Assembly: GCA_963814975.1 (NCBI GenBank)
Contig: CAWFFB010000024.1
Location: 21,760-85,759, forward strand
Direction: 5' to 3'
DNA length: 64,000 bases
Origin: CAVUXJ01 sp963814975
Lineage (GTDB): Bacteria; Acidobacteriota; Vicinamibacteria; Vicinamibacterales; CAVVIG01
In this document: piece after piece, positions 47,431-58,495 of the stretch
Layout of the letters: each line of letters opens with the position of its first letter
How positions within the stretch are numbered: the first letter of the stretch is position 1
Notes under the pieces: model-generated
Seen by the model: the letters and a program-made list of their open reading frames with translations, nothing else
Told to the model about the DNA's origin: nothing
Databases searched by the model: none
Program-made: the position numbers and the translations under genes

Positions 47431-50152
47431 TCATGCCGCTCGAAAGGTCGTTTCCTGGCGTCGCGTCTTGGTGGCTCTGGTCATCGGTTTGATCCTGATC
47501 GCCGGTACTGCCCTCGCGCAGCCGCCGCAGCTGCCGCGCTTTCAAGCCTCGGTCGAAGTCACGTCGGTCGACGTGACGGTGGTCGACAGCGGCGGCCGTC
47601 CGGTGATGAATCTTCAGCCCGCCGACTTCGCCGTTCGCATCCAGGGTGTCGCGCGGCGCGTCGTCAGTGCCGAGTGGGTGTCGCTCGCCACGCCCGAACG
47701 CCCGGGGGCAGCGCCGCCTCCCCCGGGTACAGCACCAACGAGAACGCCACCGGCGGACGGCTGATCGTGTTCCTTGTCGATCAACCGAACATCAGATTCG
47801 GCGGCGCGGTGGGCATCCGTGCCGCCCTCAACGGCTTCCTGGATCGTCTTCAGCCTTCGGATCGAGTGGCTGCCGTCGGCGTCGGTCCCGGCTCGGCGTC
47901 GACGCCATTCACCGCCGACCGCGAGCGGGTGAAGCAGGTGATCGCGCGGATGGTCGGCCAGGGCGCGGCAAGGAGCTTCGGCCAGTATCAGATCGCATTG
48001 TCCGAGGCGATCGCGGTGCAGCGCGGCGACGGCTTCCAGCTCGATAACCTGATCGCCCGCGAGTGCGCCGACGAGCCGCTCGGACCCTCGCTGGAACTCT
48101 GCGCCGCCGCCTTGCAGATGGAGGCCGAACGGATGGCGTCCGACGGCATCGCTGACGGCGAGCAGACGATCGACACGCTCCGCGCCTTGCTGCTCGGGCT
48201 GAAGACGATCGATGTGCCGAAGACCGTGGTGCTGGTGACCGAAGGGTTTGTGATTGGGCAACCAGCGGTCGTCGCTCGTGGAGCTGGGCAACCTGGCCTC
48301 CGCCGCGCGGACGAGTATCTATGCGCTGAAGCTCGACGACAGCATTTTCACCGATATCGCCCAGCGAAGAGCGCCGACCGCGCGGTTTCAGGATCGGCGC
48401 ACGGCCAGCGAGGGCCTGGAGATGCTCGTCAGCGCGACGCGCGGCGCGCTGTTCAACGTGGTCGTCGCCGCCGACGCGGCATTCGCGCGGATCGAATCCG
48501 AGCTCTCCGGATACTACCTGCTCGGCGTGGAATTCGATCCGATCGACAGGGACGGCAGGCCGCACCCGGTCCGGGTTGAGGTGAACCGGCCGGGCACGGT
48601 CGTGCGGTCGCGCCGGCAGTTGATCGGCGGCGTCGATCGTCTGACCGAGCGCTCGCCGAGCCAGGCGGCGATGATTGCGCTCGCCTCGCCGCTGACGGTC
48701 TCGGGGCTGCCGCTTCGCGTCGCGACCTTCTCGCTTCAGGGACCCGAACGCTCGAAGGTGCAGCTGCTGATTCACGCGAGCATCGGGACCGACTACGTGT
48801 CGTCCGAAAGTGGTCTCGGTCGCCTACGTCATCACGGATCGCGACGGGCGCATCGTGGAGACGCTTGGCGACGAGGTGCGCCTGTTTCCGCCCGTGAATG
48901 GCGTGCCCTCAGGGCTCGAGTTCTCCGGGGGCGCCAGTCTCCCGCCGGGCGAGTACACGCTGAAAGTCGCCGTCGCCGAAGGCGACCGCGATCGGCACCA
49001 TCGAACACCCCGTCCATGCCAGCCTCGTCACCGCCGGCCGGCCTCACGCTGAGCGAGCTCATGGTCGGAGGGCCATGCCGAGATCCGCGAGCTCGTTAGC
49101 GCCGACGATTGGTCATACCGTGGCGTACGGCGCCGTGCACGGCTACCTCGAGGCGTACGGCCCGGGAGCGGCGGCGCTTGACGGCCAAGTACGAGATTGC
49201 CGCTGACGCGGAGTCGCCGGCGATTCTGAGCGCGGAGGCCCCCGCGCGGACCGCCGGAGACGAACGGGTGATCTTTTCGGGTGTCTTGCTCGTGCGTCAG
49301 CTGCCGCCGGGAAAGTACGTGCTGCGAGCCGTCGTGTCGTCAGCCGTTGCTCCCGTGAAGACGATGCTGCGTGAGTTCGAGGTGGCGCCGCCGCGGGTGC
49401 TGATGACGTCGGTTGAAGCGGGTACGGCCCCGGCTGCGGCGTCGGCTGAGCTGTTCTTGCCCGCGGGGGACGATCTCTTTGCGCGGCCCTTTCATCTGGA
49501 CGAGGCTGCCAGGCCCGATATCGTGCGGCCGTTCCGGGAGCGGATCGCGCCGCCGGCGGTCAGCGCCTTCGATCAGGGCGTGGCCTTGCTCGCCGGGAAC
49601 GATTTCCCAAAAGCCGAGACCAGCTTCAAGAGCGCCATCCAGGCCGACTCTGACAACGCGTCAGCCGCGCTGGCGTATCTTGCCGCCACGTTCGCGGCTG
49701 CCGGCCATGATACCGAAGCGGCGAGCGCGTGGCAGACGGCGCTCATCGACGGATCCGATCTCCCGCAGATCTACGTGTGGCTCGGTGATGCGCTGATGCG
49801 CACCCGCAATCTCGCGCAGGCGCGCGCGATCCTCGAGGAAGGGCTCAAGAAGTGGCCGTCCGACCTCCGGTTCACGAAGCCGCTGGCGGTCCTATACGCG
49901 ACCTTCGGTCAGGGCCGCGAGGCGCTGCGGACGCTCGAGCGCCATCTCGCCGAGCACCCGGAGGACATCGAGGCGAACTATCTCGGCGTCGAGTGGACGT
50001 ACCACCTGCACCTGGCGGGGGTTGTCGCTCATACGCGAGCCGAGGACGTGAAGCTCGCCCGCGCGTACGCCGCGGCGTACGAAAAGGGCCGCGGGTCGCA
50101 GATGCCGCTCATCAAAGAGTGGATGGACTTCTTGGAAGGGCGGAGTCGATGA
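47427..50152 (+). CDS. Exported VWFA-related protein with C-terminal TPR-like repeats (many frame breaks)
   Basis: Corrected length about 900 residues. Signal or anchor 'LVALVIGLILIAGTALAQ', then 'FQASVEVTSVDVTVVDSGGR', 'VMNLQPADFAVRIQGVARRV' and 'RLIVFLVDQPNIRFGGAVGI', where the VWFA metal motif is degenerate, 'LLLGLKTIDVPKTVVLVTEG', 'SELSGYYLLGVEFDPIDRDG', and beta-sandwich segments. The C-terminal ~200 residues contain two to four TPR-like helices ('FDQGVALLAGNDFPKAETSF', 'IYVWLGDALMRTRNLAQARA', 'AVLYATFGQGREALRTLERH'). Breaks near 47460, 47755, 48265, 48810, 49000 and 49120. The ATG at 47427 overlapping the previous stop gives a plausible coupled start but needs the first correction; GTG 47471 is the alternative. 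Confidence 0.75.
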
Positions 50153-50159
50153 AATCTGC

Positions 50160-51742
50160 CTAGGAGTTTTTCTCCTCCGAAGCTGCGGTGGTCTTTCTCG
50201 AACGGCTGCGGCGCGGGCTGGCAGTGCTTTTCTTGGCCGTTCCTCCAGCGCCGGCCGGCTGTCGAGCCCCGCTCCGCCTGGTGACCCGCGCGGAAGCGCT
50301 CCCGCCGGACGCGGCCGAATGCGCAGACCCGGCGGCACGGGTTCGCGGCCGTCGCGGCTTCGCGCGTCCCAGCAGCTCCGCGGTCGTATCCACGACCTCC
50401 ACCGGCGGGCTCTCGACCATATCGGCTTCGACTTCGTCGTCCTGTGACAAGACCTCGGCCGGCGTTAGGACCACGCTGTCAACCACGGCCTCGGCCGGTC
50501 CGACAGCCGGCTACCACGCTGCGTGCGAGGCTGGGTCCCTGCATGACGCGCAGGCCTCCGCGGCGGTCGCGTTCCAGCCGCACTGTTCCTTCGCGCTGGC
50601 AGGCGCGCAGCAAGTCCATCAGGCCGCTGAAGCCGTATGCCCGTTCGTCGAAGCTGCCGGCGCGCAGAATCTGTTTGACGTTGCGCAGGTACATGGGCCA
50701 TCGGGCGGTGGTCGCCGCGCCAAGGATCTCTCCCGCGACCTTCGCGCCCTCGGCGTTGTCGCCCACCTGGGCAGGCATGTCAACGATCGCGGCCGTCCTG
50801 AATGGCTGCACGACGCTGACTGCATTCCCCCTTTCACCCGTCGTGATGGGCTGACCTGCACCCGTGGAGTGGCCGCCGTCAGCCGGCGTCGTGCGTCCTC
50901 AGGTCCGCGACCATCTCGGTCCTTCCAGTCGCAGGCCCGCCGCTCGCCGGCGGCAGCAAGCTGCTCGTCGTCTCGCCGTCGTCGGCGAACCCCGGAGTCA
51001 GCTCCACCATCACGCTCCGGCCCGCATGCTTCAACTGGACCAGACCCGCTTGCGCGAGCTTCTCGGTGAAGTCGAGGAAGGAGGAGGCGCCGTAGTTGCG
51101 CTCAGAGAAGGTGGAATCGAGCTGCAGCAGCGTGCTCTTGAGGAGTCCGGTCTGCGGCGAGACTTCGCGATCGGCGAGGATCTTGAGCGCGCGTCGCACC
51201 AGGGCAAACGCCTGCGCTATCGGGGAGGCGGTGGACGGCGCGACCGGGCGGCTTCCCCGTGGGGCGGGCTTGCGCACCAGGTTTTCGTAGGCGATGAACT
51301 CGTGGCAATTGCGCTGCAGGATGACGCTGGTGAACGCCCGCCCGCCGACGACAAAAACCTTCTTGTCGTACTGCTTCAGCTTCTCGACGAGCGACAGGAA
51401 GTCGCTGTCGCCCCCCACGATGACGTACGCATTGATATGCGGATGCGTGAATGCCATTTCGAGGGCGTCGAGTGCGAGGTTGATGTCCGCACCGTTCTTG
51501 TCGCCGCCCGGGGTGAGATTGCGCTGCACGAGGCGGATCGCATGCTGTGTGAGGGCCCGGCTGTACTCCCCGGCGCGGGTCCAGTCGGCGTAGGCGATTT
51601 TCGTGACGACCTCGCCGCGTTCCTTCAGTGCCTCGAGCACCGTGCCGATGTCGAAGTGTTCGCCGAGGGTGGTCTTGACGCCGATCTCGATGTTGTCGAA
51701 GTCGATGAATACCGCGATATTGACGCGTTCGTGTGGAGGCAA
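50160..51742 (-). CDS. NYN-domain ribonuclease-like protein with OST-HTH/LOTUS domains (frame breaks near 50850 and 50478)
   Basis: The N-terminal ~150 residues are a NYN (PIN-like) domain: 'VNIAVFIDFDNIEIGVKTTL' (first acidic pair), 'GEVVTKIAYADWTRAGEYSR', 'KNGADINLALDALEMAFTHP', 'AYVIVGGDSDFLSLVEKLKQ' and 'FVVGGRAFTSVILQRNCHEF'. Residues ~180-260 form a LOTUS domain ('ALVRRALKILADREVSPQTG', 'FTEKLAQAGLVQLKHAGRSV'). In shifted frames a second LOTUS-like unit follows ('GAATTARWPMYLRNVKQILR', 'YGFSGLMDLLRACQREGTVR'), then a Lys/Arg/Ser-rich tail. About 525 residues in all. Uncorrected, the first part ends at 50879 as a 287-residue protein, which is also a possible real end. NYN-LOTUS proteins bind or cut RNA; the target is unknown. 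Confidence 0.78.
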
Positions 51743-51952
51743 ACTCTAGGTCCTTGTCGTTGGTTGAAGCGCTCGGCGGTAACGGAATGCCACACAGCCG
51801 GGGAGTCGGAACCGCAGCAGCTGGTTACGGTCCAGCGAATCTGGGCAGCGGTCGCGCTCCGGGCTATCACCGAGGCAGAGGCATTGTACCCCATGCGGGA
51901 GCGGCAGCGACGCGATATTGCCTCGAGGTCGACTCATCAGTGCTCCGGAGCC

Positions 51953-54396
51953 TCAGGACTCGGAGAGTGGGGCGGGCGCCTCCGGCATTGGCCAGACGAT
52001 CCGGGTGAACTGGCCGCGCTGCAGCAGCTCGCGCCCTTTCCCTCCGCGGCCGGTCACCTCGTATTTTCCGGTGCTGATCGTCTGCTCGGCGCCGCGGGTG
52101 GTCTCGACGGTGAGAAGATCGCGGTCCCCTGTCGATGCGATGAAACCGAGGACGCGATCCCCCTCGGACACCAGCTTGATCAGAATGACGCCCTTGCCCG
52201 GGCCGGACAGGTAGTTGACCTCGTCGACCCGGCACAAGAGACCGCGTGCTTCGGCCGTCGCCACGATCAGCACCTCCTTGCCGCCGATTCTCGCGACTCC
52301 GGTCACTTCGGCGCCGCCGGCGGGACGTGCGTACCGCCGCCCGGCGCGCGTGCTCGGCTCGACCAGCGGCTCGAGGCCGAACCGCAGCGCGTACCCGTCG
52401 CTCGAGACCGCGACCGCATGAACGGGAGGGGGCGCATCGGGATGCTTCGTGGACGCCTTGATGTCGCCGACTACTCTGGGATCGAGACTGAGTGCCGCGA
52501 CCACCTTCTCGCCGTCCTTCAGCTTGAACAGACGCTGGATGGGTTCGCCGTAACCGGTCGAGGCGGGAACATCGATGATCCGGCAGGTGTAAGCGACGCC
52601 GAAGTTGGTGAGGAACACGACGGTTGCGCGCGTGCTGCCGGCCAGCGCGGCCAGCACCGAATCACCCTCGCGGAGCCTTGTCGTCGCCAGGTCCTTGACC
52701 TCTTTCTGCCGCTTCACCCACCCGTCCCGGGAGACGATGACGACGTTGTCCTCCTCCACGATGAAGTCGTCGGCGGAGTACTCCGGTTCGCCGGTGTCGC
52801 TGACGATGAGTGTGCGCCGCTTGTCGATGCGGCCGTCGCTGTACTTCTTCTGGACGTCCTCGATCTCGGTGCGCACCAGCTTCCAGCGGCTGGCTTCATC
52901 CTTGAGGAGAGTGGCGATCTGCCGCGCGCGTTTTCGCTTGTCCTCGAGCTCGGTGCGGATGACCATGATTTCGAGGCGCGCCAGCCGGTAGATCTTCAGC
53001 TCGAGGATCGCATCGGTTTGCTCGGCGTCCAGACCAAACCGCTTGATGATCTTCTGCGCCGCGTCCGCCTTGCCCTCGGACTTCCGGACGATTCGGAGGA
53101 TCTCGTCGAGCGCGTCGAAGACCTGTTCGAAGCCTTCCAGCAGGTGAATGCGTCTCTTGAGGGCGGCCAGCTCGTGCTCGAGCCGCTTCGTGACGACGTC
53201 CAGACGGAAGTGCAGGAAATGCCAGAGGATCTGCTTCAGATCCAGCCGCTCGGGCCGTCCCACCTCGGGGTTCTCGGTGGGAATGAGACACGTCAGGTTG
53301 ACGGCGAAGTTGATCTGCAGCGGCGTGTGCTTGAAGAGATACGCCATGATCATTTTCTCGTCGGCGTCCTTCTTCATTTCGATGGCGATCCGCACGTCCT
53401 CGGTCGACAGGTCCTTCACGTCGAGGAGCGGCGGCAGCTTTCGGCTGAGCACGATCTCCGCGATCGCCTCCACGAGCTGTGCCTTGTTGACCGTGTAGGG
53501 GACGCTGTCGACATGGATCGTCTTGGTCGAGCGCGTCTCCGGCCCGGGGTCCATGTCCCGCGCAGCCGGATGCCGCCCGACCCCGTTTTGTAGATCTCCT
53601 TGAGCTCCTCTGGGGAGTTGAGGATCTGGCCGCCGGTGGGGAAGTCCGGTCCCTTGATGTAGCGGCACAGCTGCGCGGTTCCCATTTCCTCGTTGTCGAG
53701 CAGCTTGATGAGCGCCGTGCAGACCTCGCCGAGGTTGTGCGGCGGAATGTTGGTGGCCATGCCGACCGCGATTCCGGTCGTGCCGTTGATCAACAGGTTT
53801 GGGATCCGGGCGGGCAACACCACCGGTTCGGTCTTCGTGCCGTCGTAATTGGGTCGGAAGGGGACGGTCGCCTGCTCGATCTCGGTGAGCATCTCGTCGG
53901 CGATCCTCGCCAGCCGGCACTCTGTGTAGCGCATCGCCGCCGCGCTGTCCCCGTCGAGCGAACCGAAATTGCCCGAACCGTCGACCATCGGATACCGCAG
54001 GGAAAACGACTGTGCCATCCGGACGAGCGTCTCGTAGAGCGCCACGTCCCCGTGGGGATGAAAGCTTCCCATCACGTCGCCGACCACCTTCGCGCACTTG
54101 CGGTGCCTGACGTCGGCGGTCAGGTTCTGCTGCCACATCGTGTAAAGAATGCGGCGCTGCACCGGCTTGAGCCCATCGCGGACGTCGGGCAGCGCGCGTG
54201 CGGTGATCACCGACAGGGCGTAGTTCAGGTACCGTGACTGCGCGGCCTCGTGAAGCGGGACGACGTCGGTGGTGCCGGGGCCGTGCCCGCCGAGCAGAGA
54301 CGCCCGAATGGCGGCGCTCGCGTCCGTCTGGGTGGCATCCGCGGGGGTGAGATCGTCGAACAGCGTCTGCTCGGAAGGGGATTTTCGCTTGGCCAA
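51953..54396 (-). CDS. Type IIA topoisomerase DNA-cleavage subunit (GyrA/ParC) (frame break near 53565)
   Basis: Subunit A of a gyrase or topoisomerase IV. Seen: 'SRYLNYALSVITARALPDVR', 'DGLKPVQRRILYTMWQQNL', 'CAKVVGDVMGSFHPHGDVAL', 'YETLVRMAQSFSLRYPMVDG', 'GNFGSLDGDSAAAMRYTECR' with the active-site Tyr, 'VALPARIPNLLINGTTGIAV'-type segment (here VVLPARIPNLLINGTTG), then a coiled-coil tower ('LEHELAALKRRIHLLEGFEQ') and a C-terminal beta-propeller ('VAGSTRATVVFLTNFG' region, 'GRGGKGRELLQRGQFTRIVW'). One indel near 53565. About 814 residues. 'GRGGKG' near the C-terminus resembles a GyrA-box-like motif. It lies 8.5 kb from the B subunit. ParC versus GyrA is not settled. Confidence 0.87.
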
Positions 54397-54412
54397 GACG
54401 TTCGTATCTTAC

Positions 54413-54450
54413 CGAAAAACAAAAGGGACGCGGCGATGGCTCCGCGTCCC
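54413..54450 (-). terminator. Intrinsic terminator downstream of glutamine synthetase
   Basis: Minus strand: GGGACGCGG and CCGCGTCCC pair perfectly (9 bp) around an 8-base loop, followed by TTTTGTTTTT. It lies 43 bases after the glnA stop and 17 bases before the topoisomerase start, isolating the two transcripts. Confidence 0.85.
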
Positions 54451-54492
54451 TCGCTGATCGCTCTCAGCTTTCAGCTCTCAGTGTGACACCCG

Positions 54493-56671
54493 CTACTTGA
54501 TGAAGAGCATCTCGCGATACGTGGGAAGGGGCCACGTCTCGTGCGGGACCTGCAACTCGAGCGCATCGCCGGTCTCCCGCAGCGCCACCATCGCCGGGAT
54601 CACGCTGTCCCGGACGTGCTTGGCATGCTGTTCGGCCGAGCCGTCGCTCTCGTGAGCCAGGGCCTTCTCGAGCCTGGCGGTCCGCCGGCGCAGTTCGTCG
54701 GTGAGGGTCGTCATCTCGTCGAGCAGCTTCTTGCTTTCGACCGACTTGCCGCCCGCTGCCTTCACCGCCGACACACTTTTCGCCACCTGCGTCTGATACG
54801 ACAGGGCCGCCGGAAGAATGTACCGGTTGGCCATCAGCACCATGAGCTGCCCTTCGACGTTGACCGTCTTGTTGTAGGTCTCGACCATCACCTCGTAGCG
54901 CGCGTGCAGCTCGCGGCCGTTGAGCACCTTGTACTTCTCGAAGACGCCGATCACCTCCTTCGTGATCAGGTTCGGCAGCGCCGTCGACCGTGTTCTTCTG
55001 GTTGAGCAGCCCGCGCTTGCCCGCTTCCTTCTCCCATTCCTTCGAGTAGTTGTTGCCGTTGAAGATGATCCGCTTGTGCTCCTTGATCACCTTCGGCAGC
55101 AGCGCCGCCACCGCCTGCTCGAGCGATTTGCCCCCCTTGACCGCCTGTTCCAGCTCCGTCGCCATGAAGTCGAGCGACTCGGTCACCGCCACGTTCAGCG
55201 CGATGTTCGGATACGCGATGCTCTGGTTCGACGACACCGCCCGGAACTCGAACTTGTTCCCCGTGAACGCGAACGGGCTCGTCCGGTTGCGGTCGCCGGG
55301 GTCCCGCGGCAGCTTCGGCAGCACCATCACCCCCGTGTCGAGGATGCCGCCGTGCTTGGTCGACTTCGCGCCCCCTTGTTCGATCTGATCGAAGATGTCG
55401 GTGAGCATGTCCCCGAGGAACACCGACAAGATCGCCGGCGGCGCTTCGTTGGCCCCCAGCCGATGGTCGTTCCCCGCACTCGCGATGCTCGCCCGCAGCA
55501 GCCCCTGCCACAGGTTCACCGCCCGCAGCACCGCGGTGCAGAACACCAGGAACTGCAGGTTCTCGTGCACGTTGGTCCCGGGACTCAGCAGGTTGTGCCC
55601 CTCGTCGTCGCTCATCGACCAGTTCAGGTGCTTCCCCGAGCCGTTCACCCCCGCGAACGGCTTCTCGTGCAGCAGGCATTCCAGCCCGTATTTCGGCGCC
55701 GTGCGCCGCATCGTCTCCATCGTCATCATCTGATGGTCGGTCGCCAGGTTCGCGTTCTCGAAGACCGGCGCGATCTCATACTGGCTCGGCGCCACCTCGT
55801 TGTGCCGCGTCTTCACCGGCACCCCCACCTTGTAGAGCTCCGTCTCGACGTCCGACATGAACGCCATCGCCCGGTCGGCGATCGCGCCGAAATACTGGTC
55901 CTCGAGCTCCTGCCCCTTCGGCGGTTTGGCCCCGAACAGCGTCCGCCCCGCGTTGATCAGGTCCGGCCGCGACAGGTAGAACATCCGGTCGATCAGGAAA
56001 TATTCCTGCTCGGGCCCGCACGTGGTCACCACCCGCTCGGCCGTCGACCCGAACAGTTTCAGCACCCGGACCGCCTGCCGGGACAAGGCTTCCATCGAGC
56101 GCAGCAGCGGCGTCTTCTTGTCGAGCGCTTCCCCCGTCCAGCTCAGGAACGCCGTCGGAATCACCAGCGTGACCGCCCCGCCGGTCTTCAGCAGCCACGG
56201 CGGGCTCGTCGGATCCCACGCCGTGTAGCCGCGCGCTTCGAACGTGGACCGCATGCCGCCCGAGGGGAAGCTCGAGGCGTCGGGCTCGCCCTGCACCAGT
56301 TCCTTACCCGAGAACTCCGCGACAGCCTTGCCGTCCTGGGTCGGATTCAGAAACGAGTCGTGCTTCTCGGCCGTGATGCCCGTCAGCGGCTGGAACCAGT
56401 GAGTGTAATGCGTCGCCCCGTGCTCCACCGCCCATTCCTTCAGCGCCGACGCCACCGCGCCCGCTACCGACGGATCCAGCGATTCCCCGTGCGTGATCGT
56501 CCGGCGCAGCGCGTGATAGACCGGCGTGGACAGCCGCTTCTGCTGCACCCCGTCATGGAACACGAGGCTGCCAAAGCCGTCCCCCACGCGGCCGGTGTTC
56601 GGCTCCTGGCCTCTGGACATCGAGAAATCGCGGATCGCCTGAATCGCGGCGTCCAACCCTGCGGAACTCAT
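54493..56671 (-). CDS. glnA: Glutamine synthetase type III (frame break near 54980)
   Basis: A large glutamine synthetase of about 726 residues, the GSIII/GlnN type, forming glutamine from glutamate, ammonia and ATP. Seen: 'EWAVEHGATHYTHWFQPLTG', 'GKELVQGEPDASSFPSGGMR', 'VTTCGPEQEYFLIDR' (metal-binding Glu), 'VKTRHNEVAPSQYEIAPVFE', 'MRRTAPKYGLECLLHEKPFA', 'GVNGSGKHLNWSMSD' and 'RNRTSPFAFTGNKFEFRAVS', the diagnostic order of GSIII. One indel near 54980, after 'LLNQKNTVD', shifts the last 160 residues; corrected it ends 'TWPLPTYREMLFIK'. A good AGGGGG lies 5 bases before the ATG, and an intrinsic terminator follows. Confidence 0.95.
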
Positions 56672-56778
56672 CGTCGCCCCCTATTGAATCAGATCAGTCA
56701 GCCGGTGCGAAACGCCGACCCCGGGACCCCGAACCGGAATAGCGCCAGGCGCGGAATCATTCGTGCCCGTGTTGAAGT

Positions 56779-56791
56779 GTGAATTATTCAC
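56779..56791. promoter_or_regulatory. 13-base palindrome in the glutamine synthetase upstream region
   Basis: GTGAAT-T-ATTCAC, a perfect dyad about 110 bases before the glnA ATG, in the 218-base gap to the Nudix gene. Size and place suit a regulator site. I find no sigma-54 -24/-12 pair with correct spacing. Confidence 0.4.
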
Positions 56792-56889
56792 CAGCCCGCG
56801 CACAGGCTGCAACAAACGGCGGCACCAGACTGTACATCTCAAGGGATCGCCAGGTGAACAATCGTTCGTGATGATTGCACGCGCCGGCC

Positions 56890-57510
56890 TCAGGCGCGAT
56901 CGGGTCCCTTCCAACCAAGAAGCGTGAGGAACTCCGCCAGAACCATCGCCGTGGCGCCCCAGACCTCAGCGTCCTCGACGAGGAACGCCGGCGCCGTCAC
57001 CGAACGGTCGTCGCGGGTCAGCGCTTTCCATCCCAAGCATCGCGGATCCATCAAGCGATCGACGGGGATTTCGAGGATGCGCGCGACCTCCGCGTCGGAG
57101 GGCCGCAAATCCGGAGGAGCGGACGTGGTCCCGACGATCGGGTGCAGCCGGAATCCGCTCACGTGAATGTCGATCGGGGTCAGCGCGCCGATCGTCCGCA
57201 CATCCGCCGTGCGCAGGCCGATCTCCTCGTGCGCTTCACGCAGCGCGGCCTGCTCGAAGCTTTCGCCCGGATCGATCGCGCCGCCCGGCAACGATACTTG
57301 GCCGCTGTGCAGTTCGAGCGTGCCGGCGCGAACCGTCAGGACGAGATGGGTGCGGGGTCCGCGCGGAAAGAGGAGCAGCAGGCCCGCCGCCTGTCGAACG
57401 CGCGCCGGGTTGAAATCCGGACGCCACTGTCGAGGCGGCCGCGGCGACATGAGCGCCTGCGCGTCTGCGCCGGGCAGAGCGCCGCGCAGCGCGGCTTCGA
57501 TCCGCGCCAC
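56890..57510 (-). CDS. Nudix hydrolase, CoA-pyrophosphatase-like
   Basis: About 207 residues from a GTG start. The Nudix box is complete: 'GGAIDPGESFEQAALREAHE' followed by EIGL, matching GX5EX7REUXEEXGU with all catalytic acids. Around it: 'QAAGLLLLFPRGPRTHLVLT' and 'LELHSGQVSLPGGAIDPGES', the 'SGQVSLPGG' segment being typical of coenzyme A pyrophosphatases (CoAse), then 'IDIHVSGFRLHPIVGTTSAP'. The frame is open further upstream into the SGNH gene, but only 57510 gives a family-sized protein. CoA or short-chain acyl-CoA is the likely substrate, with other nucleoside diphosphates possible. The SGNH gene ends 33 bases upstream. Confidence 0.82.
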   Translation of the reverse strand: MARIEAALRGALPGADAQALMSPRPPRQWRPDFNPARVRQAAGLLLLFPRGPRTHLVLTVRAGTLELHSGQVSLPGGAIDPGESFEQAALREAHEEIGLRTADVRTIGALTPIDIHVSGFRLHPIVGTTSAPPDLRPSDAEVARILEIPVDRLMDPRCLGWKALTRDDRSVTAPAFLVEDAEVWGATAMVLAEFLTLLGWKGPDRA

Positions 57511-57542
57511 GACGTCGGTGAAGGCGGTCTCCGACGAGCGTG

Positions 57543-58412
57543 CTACGGGACGAGCGTCATCTGCGCGCAACTGCTTCTGGGAGCCGGATAGGACGGCAAT
57601 GTCAGCGCTTTGACGATCTCGTCGGCGATGATCGCATGACCCGAATCGTTCGGATGAAACCCGTCCGAGTAATAAATCGACGGTTGATACATGCGCGGGT
57701 CGCACATCAGATCGACGACGGTCACGTTCGGCAGCGTGTTGATGACGGTGGTCGTCATGCGCACCGAGGCGCGCTGGGATGCCTGCCGTTCCGCCAGCGG
57801 CGATTGCGCGCGGAAGGGCATCCCGGCAATATTCGGCAAGTTCAAGACGATGACGCGGGCCGACCCGGCCGTCGTGCGGGTGCCGGCCAGCAGCGTCGTG
57901 AAATCGTTGCCGAAATTCCTGACCTGCTGGTCGATGTAGGCGCCCCGATCGCCGGATCCTGCCGCCCCGCCGCCGAGTGCTGCCGTGATCACATTGACGT
58001 CGTTCGCGCCCGCGAAGATGGTGACGAGGGTCGAGTCGGCCGGGATGAACGGCATCTCCCCCTCGATGAAGTTCCCGACGATCTCCTTCCCGTATTGCCG
58101 TCCGAGATCCTGAAACGGCCGGCTGATCACCGCCGTTGGAATACCGTAATTCGTCACCGCCACTGTATAGTTCTGCGCTCGGAGCTGGCGCGCTGCGACG
58201 AAGGCGTATCCCGTTCCGCTGGGGCAGTCAGTATAGGGGAAGCACGGCACGCTCGAACCGAAACCCGACACATCGCTCGCCCCGATGGGCATGTAGCGGA
58301 TCGTCGAGCCGGGGGGAGGTGGCCCGCTCGGCGCGGTAGGGCCGCTGTCGCCGAGTCCCAACCTGTCGCAGCCTGTAGTCCCGAAGCTGATCGCCAATAG
58401 GATGACGGCCAT
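57543..58412 (-). CDS. SGNH/GDSL-family hydrolase lipoprotein
   Basis: About 289 residues from the ATG at 58412. A lipoprotein signal 'MAVILLAISFGTTGCDRLG' with lipobox GTTGC anchors it to a membrane. Then a Pro/Gly/Ser linker, 'YMPIGASDVSGFGSSVPCFP' with the nucleophile Ser (block I, GASD), 'TNYGIPTAV' (block II Gly), 'LVTIFAGANDVNVITAAL' (block III GxND) and 'YYSDGFHPNDSGHAIIADEI' with the Asp-x-x-His pair (block V). All four SGNH residues are visible, so an esterase or lipase acting outside the cytoplasm is likely. A 24-codon longer start at 58484 is open but spoils the signal peptide. Substrate unknown. Confidence 0.87.
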   Translation of the reverse strand: MAVILLAISFGTTGCDRLGLGDSGPTAPSGPPPPGSTIRYMPIGASDVSGFGSSVPCFPYTDCPSGTGYAFVAARQLRAQNYTVAVTNYGIPTAVISRPFQDLGRQYGKEIVGNFIEGEMPFIPADSTLVTIFAGANDVNVITAALGGGAAGSGDRGAYIDQQVRNFGNDFTTLLAGTRTTAGSARVIVLNLPNIAGMPFRAQSPLAERQASQRASVRMTTTVINTLPNVTVVDLMCDPRMYQPSIYYSDGFHPNDSGHAIIADEIVKALTLPSYPAPRSSCAQMTLVP

Positions 58413-58495
58413 GCCGATCCGCAATTTTGGAGAAACCAGGGAGCTCAAGAAAAAGATGCAGCCGGAGTACCGGATTCGACCCATTGCTGACTAGA

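Noticed and set aside
50864..53593. A 909-residue open frame on the plus strand
   Set aside because: It lies antisense to the topoisomerase A subunit and NYN genes, has no family resemblance, and is explained by the GC-rich codon pattern of the opposite strand.
56672..56889. A sigma-54 promoter for glutamine synthetase
   Set aside because: TGGTGCC...TTGCA and TGGCG...TTGA look alike at first, but the distance between the GG and GC dinucleotides is wrong in both.
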